A stretch of 64,000 nt of DNA from Flavobacterium amnicola (lineage in GTDB: Bacteria; Bacteroidota; Bacteroidia; Flavobacteriales; Flavobacteriaceae), in assembly GCF_004122165.1 (NCBI RefSeq), contig NZ_SBKO01000001.1:620001-684000 (forward strand), given 5' to 3'. Position numbers and translations under genes: made by a program. Under the pieces are notes generated by a model. The model did no database searches, was not told where the DNA came from, and worked only from the letters and a program-made list of their open reading frames with translations. Below, in pieces: positions 41,633 to 49,133 of this stretch (positions within the stretch are counted from its first letter, which is position 1; each line of letters begins with the position of its first letter).

Positions 41633-41660
41633 TAATCTACCAAATAATTATTACCTACTA

Positions 41661-41688
41661 AAAAAACGAGCTCTAGAGCTCGTTTTTT
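41661..41688. terminator. Perfect-palindrome bidirectional terminator
   Basis: AAAAAACGAGCTCT pairs with its exact complement AGAGCTCGTTTTTT. It serves array member 4 (plus) and the heptosyltransferase (minus), whose TAG stop at 41673-41675 lies within the palindrome. Confidence 0.9.
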
Positions 41689-42704
41689 ATTGTATTTACA
41701 ATCGAAATTGGTAAAATGGTTCGCATCACCTCATCATAGCCTTCCACTTTTTTATTGCCGTAAATGGAAGTTGGTAATAAAGGATATTTTTCTCTATCTG
41801 AAGTGATACAATTCTCCAAAGGTTGATTAAACGGTTGAAATCCGGCATACGGATGGGTAGCGCCCCAAAGTGTTACCACGTTCACACCTAGCATTGCTGC
41901 GATATGTGCGTTACCAGAATCCATGGAAAGCATCACATCCAGATTGGAAATCAAATCCAATTCTTGTGGCAATTTCATTTTTCCTGCCACTACAATGACA
42001 TTGTCAAAATTTCCTTTCAGTTGTTGGAGTTTTTCAATCTCTTTTTGTCCTCCTCCAAATAAAAATAGCTTATATTTTTCTTTTGCTAATTCGGTAACCA
42101 CTTGCTGCATTAAATCGAGTGGATACACTTTTGAATCGTATTGAGCAAAAGGAGCTATACCCATCCATTTTTCATTTTTTACTCCCGTTATGGGCAAAAT
42201 TTCTTCTGATAAGATTGCTTTTTGAGGAAAAGTTGGGTGTGCCAAATCGATTGAAAATCCTAATTTTTCAAACGTTTCTCCATGCCTTTCGAACATCGAT
42301 TTAACTGGGGCGAAGATTTTATTTTCCGCTCGAGTTAAGGCTCTCTTATCTGCTCTTCCTTTATCGGTGGCTGCCACTTTTTTGCCACTCAAAGCGAAAA
42401 GGGTTCGCACCACTTTTGAACGCAATACATTGTGCAAATCGGCCACAGCATCAATATTCAATTGTCGTAAATCGGCATGCAATCGGAGTAGTCCTAAAAA
42501 TCCTTTATGACCTTGATTCAAATCGATGGAGAAAAAATTTACATTCGGAATTCCTTCAAAAAAAGGTTTGAAAAAAGGTCGGGAAACTACGGTAATTTTT
42601 ACTTCAGGATATTGCAAAGAAAAAGCTCTAAGCACAGGAACCGTCATTGCAACGTCACCCATAGCCGAGAGCCTTATAACTAAAATATGTTTGATGTTTG
42701 CCAT
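41673..42704 (-). CDS. Glycosyltransferase family 9 (heptosyltransferase-like)
   Basis: The 343-residue GT-B enzyme resembles ADP-heptose:LPS heptosyltransferases, which add heptose to the lipopolysaccharide core at the inner face of the membrane. The conserved start HILVIRLSAMGDVAMTVPVL and the C-terminal donor-site region LDVMLSMDSGNAHIAAMLG followed by VVTLWGATHPYAGF are present. The exact donor sugar in flavobacteria is uncertain. DUF4254 lies 12 bp upstream, the usual partner gene. Confidence 0.9.
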   Translation of the reverse strand: MANIKHILVIRLSAMGDVAMTVPVLRAFSLQYPEVKITVVSRPFFKPFFEGIPNVNFFSIDLNQGHKGFLGLLRLHADLRQLNIDAVADLHNVLRSKVVRTLFALSGKKVAATDKGRADKRALTRAENKIFAPVKSMFERHGETFEKLGFSIDLAHPTFPQKAILSEEILPITGVKNEKWMGIAPFAQYDSKVYPLDLMQQVVTELAKEKYKLFLFGGGQKEIEKLQQLKGNFDNVIVVAGKMKLPQELDLISNLDVMLSMDSGNAHIAAMLGVNVVTLWGATHPYAGFQPFNQPLENCITSDREKYPLLPTSIYGNKKVEGYDEVMRTILPISIVNTIKNEL

Positions 42705-42716
42705 CGAAACAGATGC

Positions 42717-43322
42717 TTATTTTTTATTTTGATACAACACCGGATTCAATTCCTCGTCGTTGTACATTTTCATTTGTTTGTACACTTTCATGTATTTGTC
42801 ACCATTTTCTATGTCTTCTACCAATTGACTAATAGATACAAACATGTCGCTTTTTTGATCCAACAACACATTTAATTTTTCTTGGCATTTGGCACGGTGT
42901 TCTGGAGTCGCTTCGGCTCTATTGGCTTCTTCGCTCATGTGGTAAATTTTTAGGGCCAAAATAGACAAACGATCGATCGCCCAAGCAGGACTTTCAGTAT
43001 TGATTTTAGCATTTGCTTTTACCACTACATTCGAATATTTCTGTAAAAAATAACTGTCAATATATTCCACCATATCCGTACGAACTTGGTTGGAAGCATC
43101 AATTTTACGCTTCAAATCTAAAGCGGCCACCGGGTCAATTTGCGGGTCACGAATAATATCTTCATAATGCCATTGCACGGTATCTACCCAGTTTTTAGCA
43201 TATAATAAGTGTTCTATAGATCCTTTTTCAAACGGATTTAAAGTCGGTTGATACACGTCATCAATCACGTGATACTCATTGATACTTCTTTCAAAAATGG
43301 GAAATGCAAATTCAGCGAACAT
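42717..43322 (-). CDS. DUF4254 domain-containing protein
   Basis: The 201-residue helical, soluble protein starts MFAEFAFPIFERSINEYHVI and matches DUF4254, typically encoded next to a GT9 glycosyltransferase in Bacteroidetes. No catalytic motif is visible and the function is unknown; a role with lipopolysaccharide core synthesis is inferred from the neighbour, 12 bp downstream. A TACTTTTG box (43345-43352, minus strand) lies 22 bp upstream of the ATG. Confidence 0.82.
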   Translation of the reverse strand: MFAEFAFPIFERSINEYHVIDDVYQPTLNPFEKGSIEHLLYAKNWVDTVQWHYEDIIRDPQIDPVAALDLKRKIDASNQVRTDMVEYIDSYFLQKYSNVVVKANAKINTESPAWAIDRLSILALKIYHMSEEANRAEATPEHRAKCQEKLNVLLDQKSDMFVSISQLVEDIENGDKYMKVYKQMKMYNDEELNPVLYQNKK

Positions 43323-43344
43323 AGTTTTGATTCTTTATTTGATA

Positions 43345-43352
43345 CAAAAGTA
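43345..43352 (-). promoter_or_regulatory. -7 box of the DUF4254-heptosyltransferase operon
   Basis: The minus strand reads TACTTTTG, matching TAnnTTTG, 22 bp before the DUF4254 ATG. Confidence 0.5.
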
Positions 43353-43396
43353 GCGTTTTTTTGTACTTTTATCGGGAATTTGTAAAATTTATCAAA

Positions 43397-44050
43397 ATGC
43401 ATATCCATTATATCTCAGAGCAAAACAGTATCCTAAATCATTTTTTAACGCAAATCCGCGACGTGACCATTCAAAAAGACAGCATGCGTTTTCGTAAAAA
43501 CATTGAGCGTATTGGTGAAATTATGGCGTATGAATTGAGTAAAACCTTAGACTATAAGAATATTGATGTGCAGACTCCATTAGGAATTAAACACACCACA
43601 ACTATTGCCGAACCCGTAGTTTTATGTTCGATTTTAAGAGCAGGATTGGCTTTGCATACTGGTTTTATGAACTTTTTTGACGATGCTGAAAACGGATTTG
43701 TATCGGCATATCGTCATCATTATGACAACGATGATAAATTTGAAATTTTAGTAGAATACCAAGCCGCTCCTTCTTTTGAAGGAAAAAATTTAATTTTAAT
43801 TGATCCGATGTTGGCTACAGGACAATCGTTAGTAGCAGTTCTACATAAATTGCATTTGGAACAAAAACCAAAAGAAATTCATATTGCAGTTGTTATTGCA
43901 GCTCCCGAAGGCATTGCTTTCTTAGAGCAAAACTTACCTGAAAATTGCCATTTGTGGGTGGCTGCATTGGACGAAAAACTGAACGAGAAAAATTACATTA
44001 TTCCTGGTTTAGGTGATGCTGGTGATTTAGCCTACGGTAGCAAACTGTAA
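43397..44050 (+). CDS. upp: Uracil phosphoribosyltransferase
   Basis: The 217-residue enzyme salvages uracil by making UMP from uracil and PRPP. The PRPP-binding loop LIDPMLATGQSLVAVL and the uracil-site region YIIPGLGDAGDLAYG near the C-terminus are present. I start at ATG 43397 (MHIHYISEQNS); the in-frame upstream TTG is in the promoter region. It faces DUF6427 tail to tail with a 19-bp gap and no clear hairpin. Confidence 0.95.
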   Translation: MHIHYISEQNSILNHFLTQIRDVTIQKDSMRFRKNIERIGEIMAYELSKTLDYKNIDVQTPLGIKHTTTIAEPVVLCSILRAGLALHTGFMNFFDDAENGFVSAYRHHYDNDDKFEILVEYQAAPSFEGKNLILIDPMLATGQSLVAVLHKLHLEQKPKEIHIAVVIAAPEGIAFLEQNLPENCHLWVAALDEKLNEKNYIIPGLGDAGDLAYGSKL

Positions 44051-44069
44051 TAATTGAGTTGCTTTTTTA

Positions 44070-45002
44070 TTAGACTAGTTGTAAAATATACGTCACAAAA
44101 CTAGCGGTTGCGATAATTCCAACGATGACTTCTTTAACCCAATATTTCTGAACCGTTTCGAGATAATTGGTCAACATGATGGCAGTGGGTACAAACGTAT
44201 AAATTAAATAACTGTTGTCTTTGTTGGGCGAAATAAAATAAACAGCCAGTCCAATCACGAAAGAAAAAATCACTTTTCGGTATGCCGAATGTAGGTTTGA
44301 CAATTTGTTAGGCAAGATAAACAGCATCGAGAAAAAAGCAATAATAGCAGTAAGGATATAGATTGCAATCGCTACATTTTGAAATATATTTTCAAAATAC
44401 TTAAAATCGAAATCAACCACAATTTGTTTCGAATATTCCTGAATAAAAGTGGGATAAAAAGCCAACGAGAACATCGCCGTAATAATTACCACCGTAAAAA
44501 GCGCAATAAACGGAATAATCCAGTTTCTATAATCTCTGGAAACGTGAAAAATAATCGAAAGAAAAACCAAAATAATAAATAAGATACACCAGAAATTAAA
44601 AAGACTGGCCACAAAAATCCAAATCGAAGCATCAAATATTTTTTCTTTTGGGGTAATTAGCGACTGCATCGAAATAAGTCTTCGGATGGCCAATAAAATT
44701 AATCCGTTCGATACAATTAAACTTCCGTTCGCCAATGTTTTCGGAAATAAAATCAGAAAAATAAAAAATAAAAAGAAGGTGTAACTGTTGTCTTTACTCA
44801 ATCCGTTCTTTTTAGTAATGAAATTAGTGATAAATAAAGATCCTATTAATAACACTAACAAAAAACCAATTCTAGCGATTTCATAGGTAGAAATTGAACT
44901 AAAATTGGTTCTAAATTGGAACAATAAAAAACAGATAACCAACAAAGTTGTGATTAAAATATAATTTATTGGACGAGATTTACTAAAAACGCTTGTAATC
45001 AT
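44070..45002 (-). CDS. DUF6427 family membrane protein
   Basis: The 310-residue inner-membrane protein has about nine to ten hydrophobic helices and few charged loops, matching DUF6427 of flavobacteria. No catalytic residues stand out and the function is unknown. It is usually found near upp and DUF6341, as here, where the DUF6341 gene starts 45 bp away on the opposite strand. The start at 45000-45002 (MITSVFSKSRP) gives the usual short cytoplasmic N-terminus. Confidence 0.8.
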   Translation of the reverse strand: MITSVFSKSRPINYILITTLLVICFLLFQFRTNFSSISTYEIARIGFLLVLLIGSLFITNFITKKNGLSKDNSYTFFLFFIFLILFPKTLANGSLIVSNGLILLAIRRLISMQSLITPKEKIFDASIWIFVASLFNFWCILFIILVFLSIIFHVSRDYRNWIIPFIALFTVVIITAMFSLAFYPTFIQEYSKQIVVDFDFKYFENIFQNVAIAIYILTAIIAFFSMLFILPNKLSNLHSAYRKVIFSFVIGLAVYFISPNKDNSYLIYTFVPTAIMLTNYLETVQKYWVKEVIVGIIATASFVTYILQLV

Positions 45003-45022
45003 GAGTATATTTTATATTTTTG
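44993..45022 (+). promoter_or_regulatory. Promoter of the DUF6341 gene
   Basis: TTG at 44993-44995 and TATTTTTG at 45015-45022 are 19 bp apart, matching the Bacteroidetes consensus. The ATG is 25 bp downstream. Confidence 0.6.
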
Positions 45023-45047
45023 CTGTGTAAATATAATACAATCAATT

Positions 45048-45290
45048 ATGATGAAATCATTTTTTGAAGCAATTCAATGGATATTTGACGAAATTATTTT
45101 CTTCTTTCATGACATTTTTCGTTTTACTGAAATTGAACCAACATGGGGTTGGTGGGTTGCCAACATTGTAAACTGGGCACTTTGGGGAATTATTTGTTAC
45201 TATATCTGGTATTGGATTAAGCAATTACAAATTCACAAAGATAACAACGAAGAAGATCAGGATACTACTGCACATTCGTTCTTAAAATAA
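45048..45290 (+). CDS. DUF6341 family small membrane protein
   Basis: The 80-residue protein has an amphipathic, phenylalanine-rich start (FFEAIQWIFDEIIFFFHDIF), the tryptophan-rich motif EPTWGWWVANIVNWALWG, one membrane helix (about 36-58) and an acidic tail. It matches DUF6341, a flavobacterial family of unknown function. It diverges from DUF6427 across a 45-bp gap with a good promoter. Length is normal. Confidence 0.8.
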   Translation: MMKSFFEAIQWIFDEIIFFFHDIFRFTEIEPTWGWWVANIVNWALWGIICYYIWYWIKQLQIHKDNNEEDQDTTAHSFLK

Positions 45291-45295
45291 AAAAC

Positions 45296-45321
45296 AAAAT
45301 GCCGCTTAAAGCGGCATTTTT
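45296..45321. terminator. Bidirectional terminator between DUF6341 and the LamG protein gene
   Basis: AAAATGCCGCTT and AAGCGGCATTTT form a perfect stem flanked by A-rich and T-rich tracts, between two converging genes. Confidence 0.85.
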
Positions 45322-45340
45322 GTATTCAACTATATTCGAT

Positions 45341-46405
45341 TTAGTTTTTTATTATCTTTTTCGTTCCGATTTTCCCATCTTTCGTTTTTACTTTCATGAC
45401 AAAAACTCCGTTAGAAAGCGCTGAAATATCTATTGTGGCTCCAGAAGCTGATTTTAGGTTTCTTCCTTCTAAAGAAATTATTTCTATCGATTCGATATTT
45501 TCTACACTTTGAACCGTTACCCTACTATTACTTGGATTCGGATAAATATAAAAATCGGACAACTCATTGAAATCCTTTGTGCTCAAAGCCGCCAATTCGT
45601 TGTATAAACTTGTCACGTTTGCTTGTGTTAACGTAGTCGTGTAAACACGAATATCATCAATACTACCTGAATACCTATTTGTCGCAGTCAAATTATTTAA
45701 ATGGTCATTGGATATGCTAATTGTTCTTAATGTTGACATTAAGTTCCATTGGTGCAACCCAGAACCTGTCATTGAATAATACTGATCTCCATTGGAGGTT
45801 TCTAATACATTGTTAACGTATATTTTATAAAAATAACGCATGCGTAAAACACCAGGACTTGGATAATCACTTGCTTTTTGCATTGTTATTACTACATGTT
45901 GCCAAGTATTATTGGCTATCGTAGAGGTAGAAACTGAATTGGTATAATCGGAATTTCCACTATAAGGCGTTCCTCCTGTGCCACCAACGGTGAAATACCA
46001 ACTAAAATTAGCAGCCAAACCTATTTTTCCATTTTGTAAATAAATGTACCATCCTGGTTTCGTGTTGTCCTCTGTGGCAGAAGTTCTACTACTTTGATCT
46101 AGGATGGTTTGTTTGTTTGCATTCACAACCGAAGTTTTGATCCAAAAACTAATCGATAAATCATTAGAGTAAAGTGCACTTCTTTTAAAATAATCTCCCC
46201 CAAGATTAATGGCGCTTGTAGTACTTCCAATTCTATCTGAAGTGAATGTAGCTGCACTTCCCGTTTGTGTCAAATTTTCGGCTGTGCCAAAAGTGTCTAA
46301 AATATTGTTCGTAAATTGATACTCACTATCCAAATTGGAGGTTGGAACTTGAGCCAATACTTTTACAGAAAATAAAAAGACTAAAAAAGATAATTTTGTG
46401 TTCAT
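45341..46405 (-). CDS. LamG-like domain surface protein with T9SS sorting domain
   Basis: The 354-residue protein has a signal peptide (1-18, ending VLAQ), a concanavalin/LamG-like jelly roll (about 25-265; SISFWIKTS, WQHVVITM, GSIDDIRVYTTTLTQ), and a T9SS type A sorting domain (about 282-354; YPNPSNSRVTV, ending GTKKIIKN). LamG domains bind glycans or proteins, so this is probably a surface adhesin; the ligand is unknown. Its C-terminus is nearly the same as that of the LamG/beta-helix protein at 49134. It diverges from the hybrid kinase gene across 205 bp containing repeated GAATCAAA-type sites. Confidence 0.87.
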   Translation of the reverse strand: MNTKLSFLVFLFSVKVLAQVPTSNLDSEYQFTNNILDTFGTAENLTQTGSAATFTSDRIGSTTSAINLGGDYFKRSALYSNDLSISFWIKTSVVNANKQTILDQSSRTSATEDNTKPGWYIYLQNGKIGLAANFSWYFTVGGTGGTPYSGNSDYTNSVSTSTIANNTWQHVVITMQKASDYPSPGVLRMRYFYKIYVNNVLETSNGDQYYSMTGSGLHQWNLMSTLRTISISNDHLNNLTATNRYSGSIDDIRVYTTTLTQANVTSLYNELAALSTKDFNELSDFYIYPNPSNSRVTVQSVENIESIEIISLEGRNLKSASGATIDISALSNGVFVMKVKTKDGKIGTKKIIKN

Positions 46406-46459
46406 GCGTTTTCAGTTTTTGTTTATGGGACAAATTTGAACGATTTGAATAGTTCTCCC

Positions 46460-46524
46460 GAATCAAAACCGAATCATTTGCGTCATTTATCGACGATTTG
46501 ATTCAGATACCTTCCTTTTGATTC
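46460..46524. promoter_or_regulatory. Cluster of GAATCAAA/TTTGATTC sites, candidate operator
   Basis: GAATCAAA at 46460 and the related GAATCATT at 46471 are followed by TTTGATTC at 46497 and again at 46517. The copies are 11 bp and 20 bp apart, so roughly on one helix face, between the divergent LamG and hybrid-kinase genes. An AraC-type output domain is encoded next door. Confidence 0.45.
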
Positions 46525-46527
46525 AAA

Positions 46528-46560
46528 TTGGTTTTTTTCCGAAGAAATAGTATATTTTTG
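46528..46560 (+). promoter_or_regulatory. Promoter of the hybrid histidine kinase gene
   Basis: TTG at 46528-46530 and TATTTTTG at 46553-46560, 22 bp apart, match the Bacteroidetes consensus at the long end of its spacing range. The ATG is at 46611. Confidence 0.5.
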
Positions 46561-46610
46561 GACTTACAATACAAGCACATCAATCGTCTTTTGTAACTAA
46601 TAAAAGGGTA

Positions 46611-48722
46611 ATGAAAAATTGGTACGATTTGTTGGTTTCCTTAGGAATTCGAAACACAATACAATCAAATTCAGAAATTAAAAGAATCAAACTGTTCAAT
46701 ACCTTTTGTTATTGCTGGTATGCAACGGCTGTGATTTTACTGCTCAATTATTTGACAAAATCACCCCTTCTTTATTTAAATATTTTAGTGCATTTTCTGC
46801 AATTGATTGTTATTATTCTATCGCAATATATTCATACCAAAGGCCACTATGAAATCGGTCGATTTATGTTTGCGTTGATGCTCATCGTCAATAGTTTTGT
46901 CTTTGGAAATTTTATAAAAAAGGGACAATTATTAGAGTTCTATTTGATTTTGGCTCCAGCAGTGAGTTTGGTGCTTACCGATAATAAAAAAATTAATTAC
47001 AGCATTTTTACCGTAGCACTTTTATGTTTCACGATTCCGAATCATTTTTTTGAACATTATCCAACCATCGATTTTTATAGTCCTGGCTTGGTTTGCCTTT
47101 TCTTTCTGTTTTACATTTTGACGAATTATTTCAAAAAACAAAACAATCAAATAGAGAAACTCTTAGAATTAGAAAGGGATAAAGTGATTGCCGATAAAAT
47201 TATTTTGGAAGAGCAACGAAACAAACTCGATCAATTAAACGAATTCAAATCGCATTTTTTTGTCAATTTTTCACACGAAATACGAACTCCCTTGACCTTA
47301 ATTCAAGGCAATGTTTCCAGAATTAATTTGAAAGGCTCTTTGGAAGAAAATCAAGGAAAAATTGAGAACATCAACAACCAAGTGGCGCAAATTCAGAATA
47401 TCATTAACAACATCATTGATTTGAGTAAAATTGATTCGAATGAATTTACGATTACCTGCACGAAAGTTGCCTTACAGCCCTTTTTAGAAAAACATTATGC
47501 AGAATTTGCAACACTCTTTCAAAAAAAGGAAATTCAGTTTGACTTAATCATGACCGTGTCGAATATAGCTGTTTTCATGGATGAAGATTTGATGTCAAAG
47601 TCGATTAATAATTTATTGTCGAATGCTTTAAAGTTTACGCCTAAAAAAGGAAGGGTAGCCATCGAAGTTACTTTAGAAAAGGATCTGATCCTCAAAATTA
47701 AAGATACCGGAATTGGAATTCCAGCATCCGATGTAGACAAAGTATTTGAACGTTTCTTCCAATCTAAAAATGATATTACCAAAAGCCAAGGAAGCGGCAT
47801 CGGTTTGTCCTTTACGCAAAGTATTTTAGAGGCACACCATTTCGATATTTCCTTATCAAGTATCCCGAATGAGGAAACCATTTTCACAATTACCATTCCT
47901 AAAAAAGCCATTGAACACAGTCCAATTGTGCTAAAAACCAGCAACACTGTGGTTGGAAATAATAGACTTCATAAAATTCAAACGCAGCCATCGAAAACTA
48001 CCAAAAGATCTATTTTGATTGTGGAAGACAACGAGCAAATGCGACACTATTTAAAAGAAGTTTTAGAAGACTACCATATTACCGAAGCCGAAAACGGTCA
48101 AGAAGCACTCGAAATACTGCAACAACATTCGTTTGACATTATCATTACCGATTATATGATGCCCGTTTTGGATGGAGAAGGTCTTGTCTTACAAATCAAA
48201 GAACAAGAACTAAAAACGCCTATTATTGTATTAACCGCGAGAAGTGATCAAGAAGGAAAACTCAACATGCTTCGTTTGGGGATTGATGGTTATTTGAACA
48301 AACCCTTTGTAGAAGAAGAACTGCTGTTAATGATTCAAAAATCATTACAATCATTTGATACTCTTCATACTTTTGTAACCACTTTAGATGCCGAAGAAAG
48401 AGAAAGTTTAACTGTTTTTGCCAGCAAATTTAATGTAGAATTGAACGAACTTATTTATACTTATTTGCATTCACACACTTTTGGTGTGGAAGATATTGCC
48501 CTTCATATGAATATTTCCAAAAGTACTTTAAACAGGAAAACCAAAGCGATTTTAGGACAAACCACACAAGAACTCATCATGGAAGCTCGTTTTCAAAAAG
48601 CAAAGGCACTACTCATGGAAAATCCGCACGCTACCAAAAAAGAAATTGCAGCAAGTGTGGGCATTACCAATGCAACTTATTTTTTCAGCAAACTAAAAGA
48701 ACGATTTGGAACTTCAGTATAA
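46611..48722 (+). CDS. Hybrid sensor histidine kinase/response regulator with AraC-type output
   Basis: The 703-residue inner-membrane protein joins a whole two-component pathway. Five or six membrane helices occupy about 30-172 with no large periplasmic sensor. A coiled coil is followed by HisKA with SHEIRTP (H222), the N box (331-343), DTGIGIP (365-371) and GSGIGL (394-399). A receiver domain (about 466-580) has phospho-acceptor D514 and K564. An AraC-type HTH (about 625-700) ends the protein. Unlike classic Bacteroidetes hybrid systems it lacks Reg_prop and Y_Y_Y domains. It probably regulates neighbouring genes, especially the two LamG proteins. Confidence 0.9.
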   Translation: MKNWYDLLVSLGIRNTIQSNSEIKRIKLFNTFCYCWYATAVILLLNYLTKSPLLYLNILVHFLQLIVIILSQYIHTKGHYEIGRFMFALMLIVNSFVFGNFIKKGQLLEFYLILAPAVSLVLTDNKKINYSIFTVALLCFTIPNHFFEHYPTIDFYSPGLVCLFFLFYILTNYFKKQNNQIEKLLELERDKVIADKIILEEQRNKLDQLNEFKSHFFVNFSHEIRTPLTLIQGNVSRINLKGSLEENQGKIENINNQVAQIQNIINNIIDLSKIDSNEFTITCTKVALQPFLEKHYAEFATLFQKKEIQFDLIMTVSNIAVFMDEDLMSKSINNLLSNALKFTPKKGRVAIEVTLEKDLILKIKDTGIGIPASDVDKVFERFFQSKNDITKSQGSGIGLSFTQSILEAHHFDISLSSIPNEETIFTITIPKKAIEHSPIVLKTSNTVVGNNRLHKIQTQPSKTTKRSILIVEDNEQMRHYLKEVLEDYHITEAENGQEALEILQQHSFDIIITDYMMPVLDGEGLVLQIKEQELKTPIIVLTARSDQEGKLNMLRLGIDGYLNKPFVEEELLLMIQKSLQSFDTLHTFVTTLDAEERESLTVFASKFNVELNELIYTYLHSHTFGVEDIALHMNISKSTLNRKTKAILGQTTQELIMEARFQKAKALLMENPHATKKEIAASVGITNATYFFSKLKERFGTSV

Positions 48723-48723
48723 A

Positions 48724-48754
48724 AAAAGTCCATACCTAAAAAGTATGGACTTTT
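48724..48754. terminator. Terminator between the hybrid kinase and the small secreted protein gene
   Basis: AAAAGTCCATAC and GTATGGACTTTT form a perfect stem. The A7 tract on its left gives T residues for the minus-strand gene, while the plus side has only four T, so it may serve mainly the minus strand. Confidence 0.75.
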
Positions 48755-48782
48755 GATGAAACAAACAGTTTATGATACAAAA

Positions 48783-49106
48783 TTATTGTAACATTAATTC
48801 AGATAACTTAAACGTTTTTCCGCACATTTTTTCGGTAATGGTAAAAATCACGTGGGCTTTTTTTCCATTATCAGCCCATCGTACTTCTTCTCCTACATTA
48901 CATCCAATGCTGGTTTTAGCACCTTTATTTAAGGAAACAAAACCAGTTCCTGTATGAATGGATACTTTGTCATTTGTATCATTTATTAATGAAACGCTTC
49001 CTCCAGTTATTACTTCTGTTGCAACAGTATTTTCAGATGGATTCATCATACGACTTCCAAAAGAAGAAAGGACGATTACACTTAAAATTAAAACAATTTT
49101 TCTCAT
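48783..49106 (-). CDS. Small secreted hypothetical protein
   Basis: The 107-residue protein has a signal peptide (MRKIVLILSVIVLSSFGS) and a predicted beta-rich mature domain with two cysteines (C69 and C94 region) that could form a disulfide. I recognise no family. It follows the LamG/beta-helix gene by 27 bp on the same strand, so both are on one transcript, and the product may accompany that surface protein. No sorting domain is present. Confidence 0.7.
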   Translation of the reverse strand: MRKIVLILSVIVLSSFGSRMMNPSENTVATEVITGGSVSLINDTNDKVSIHTGTGFVSLNKGAKTSIGCNVGEEVRWADNGKKAHVIFTITEKMCGKTFKLSELMLQ

Positions 49107-49133
49107 ATCTATTTTTTTTAAAAATTAAATATA

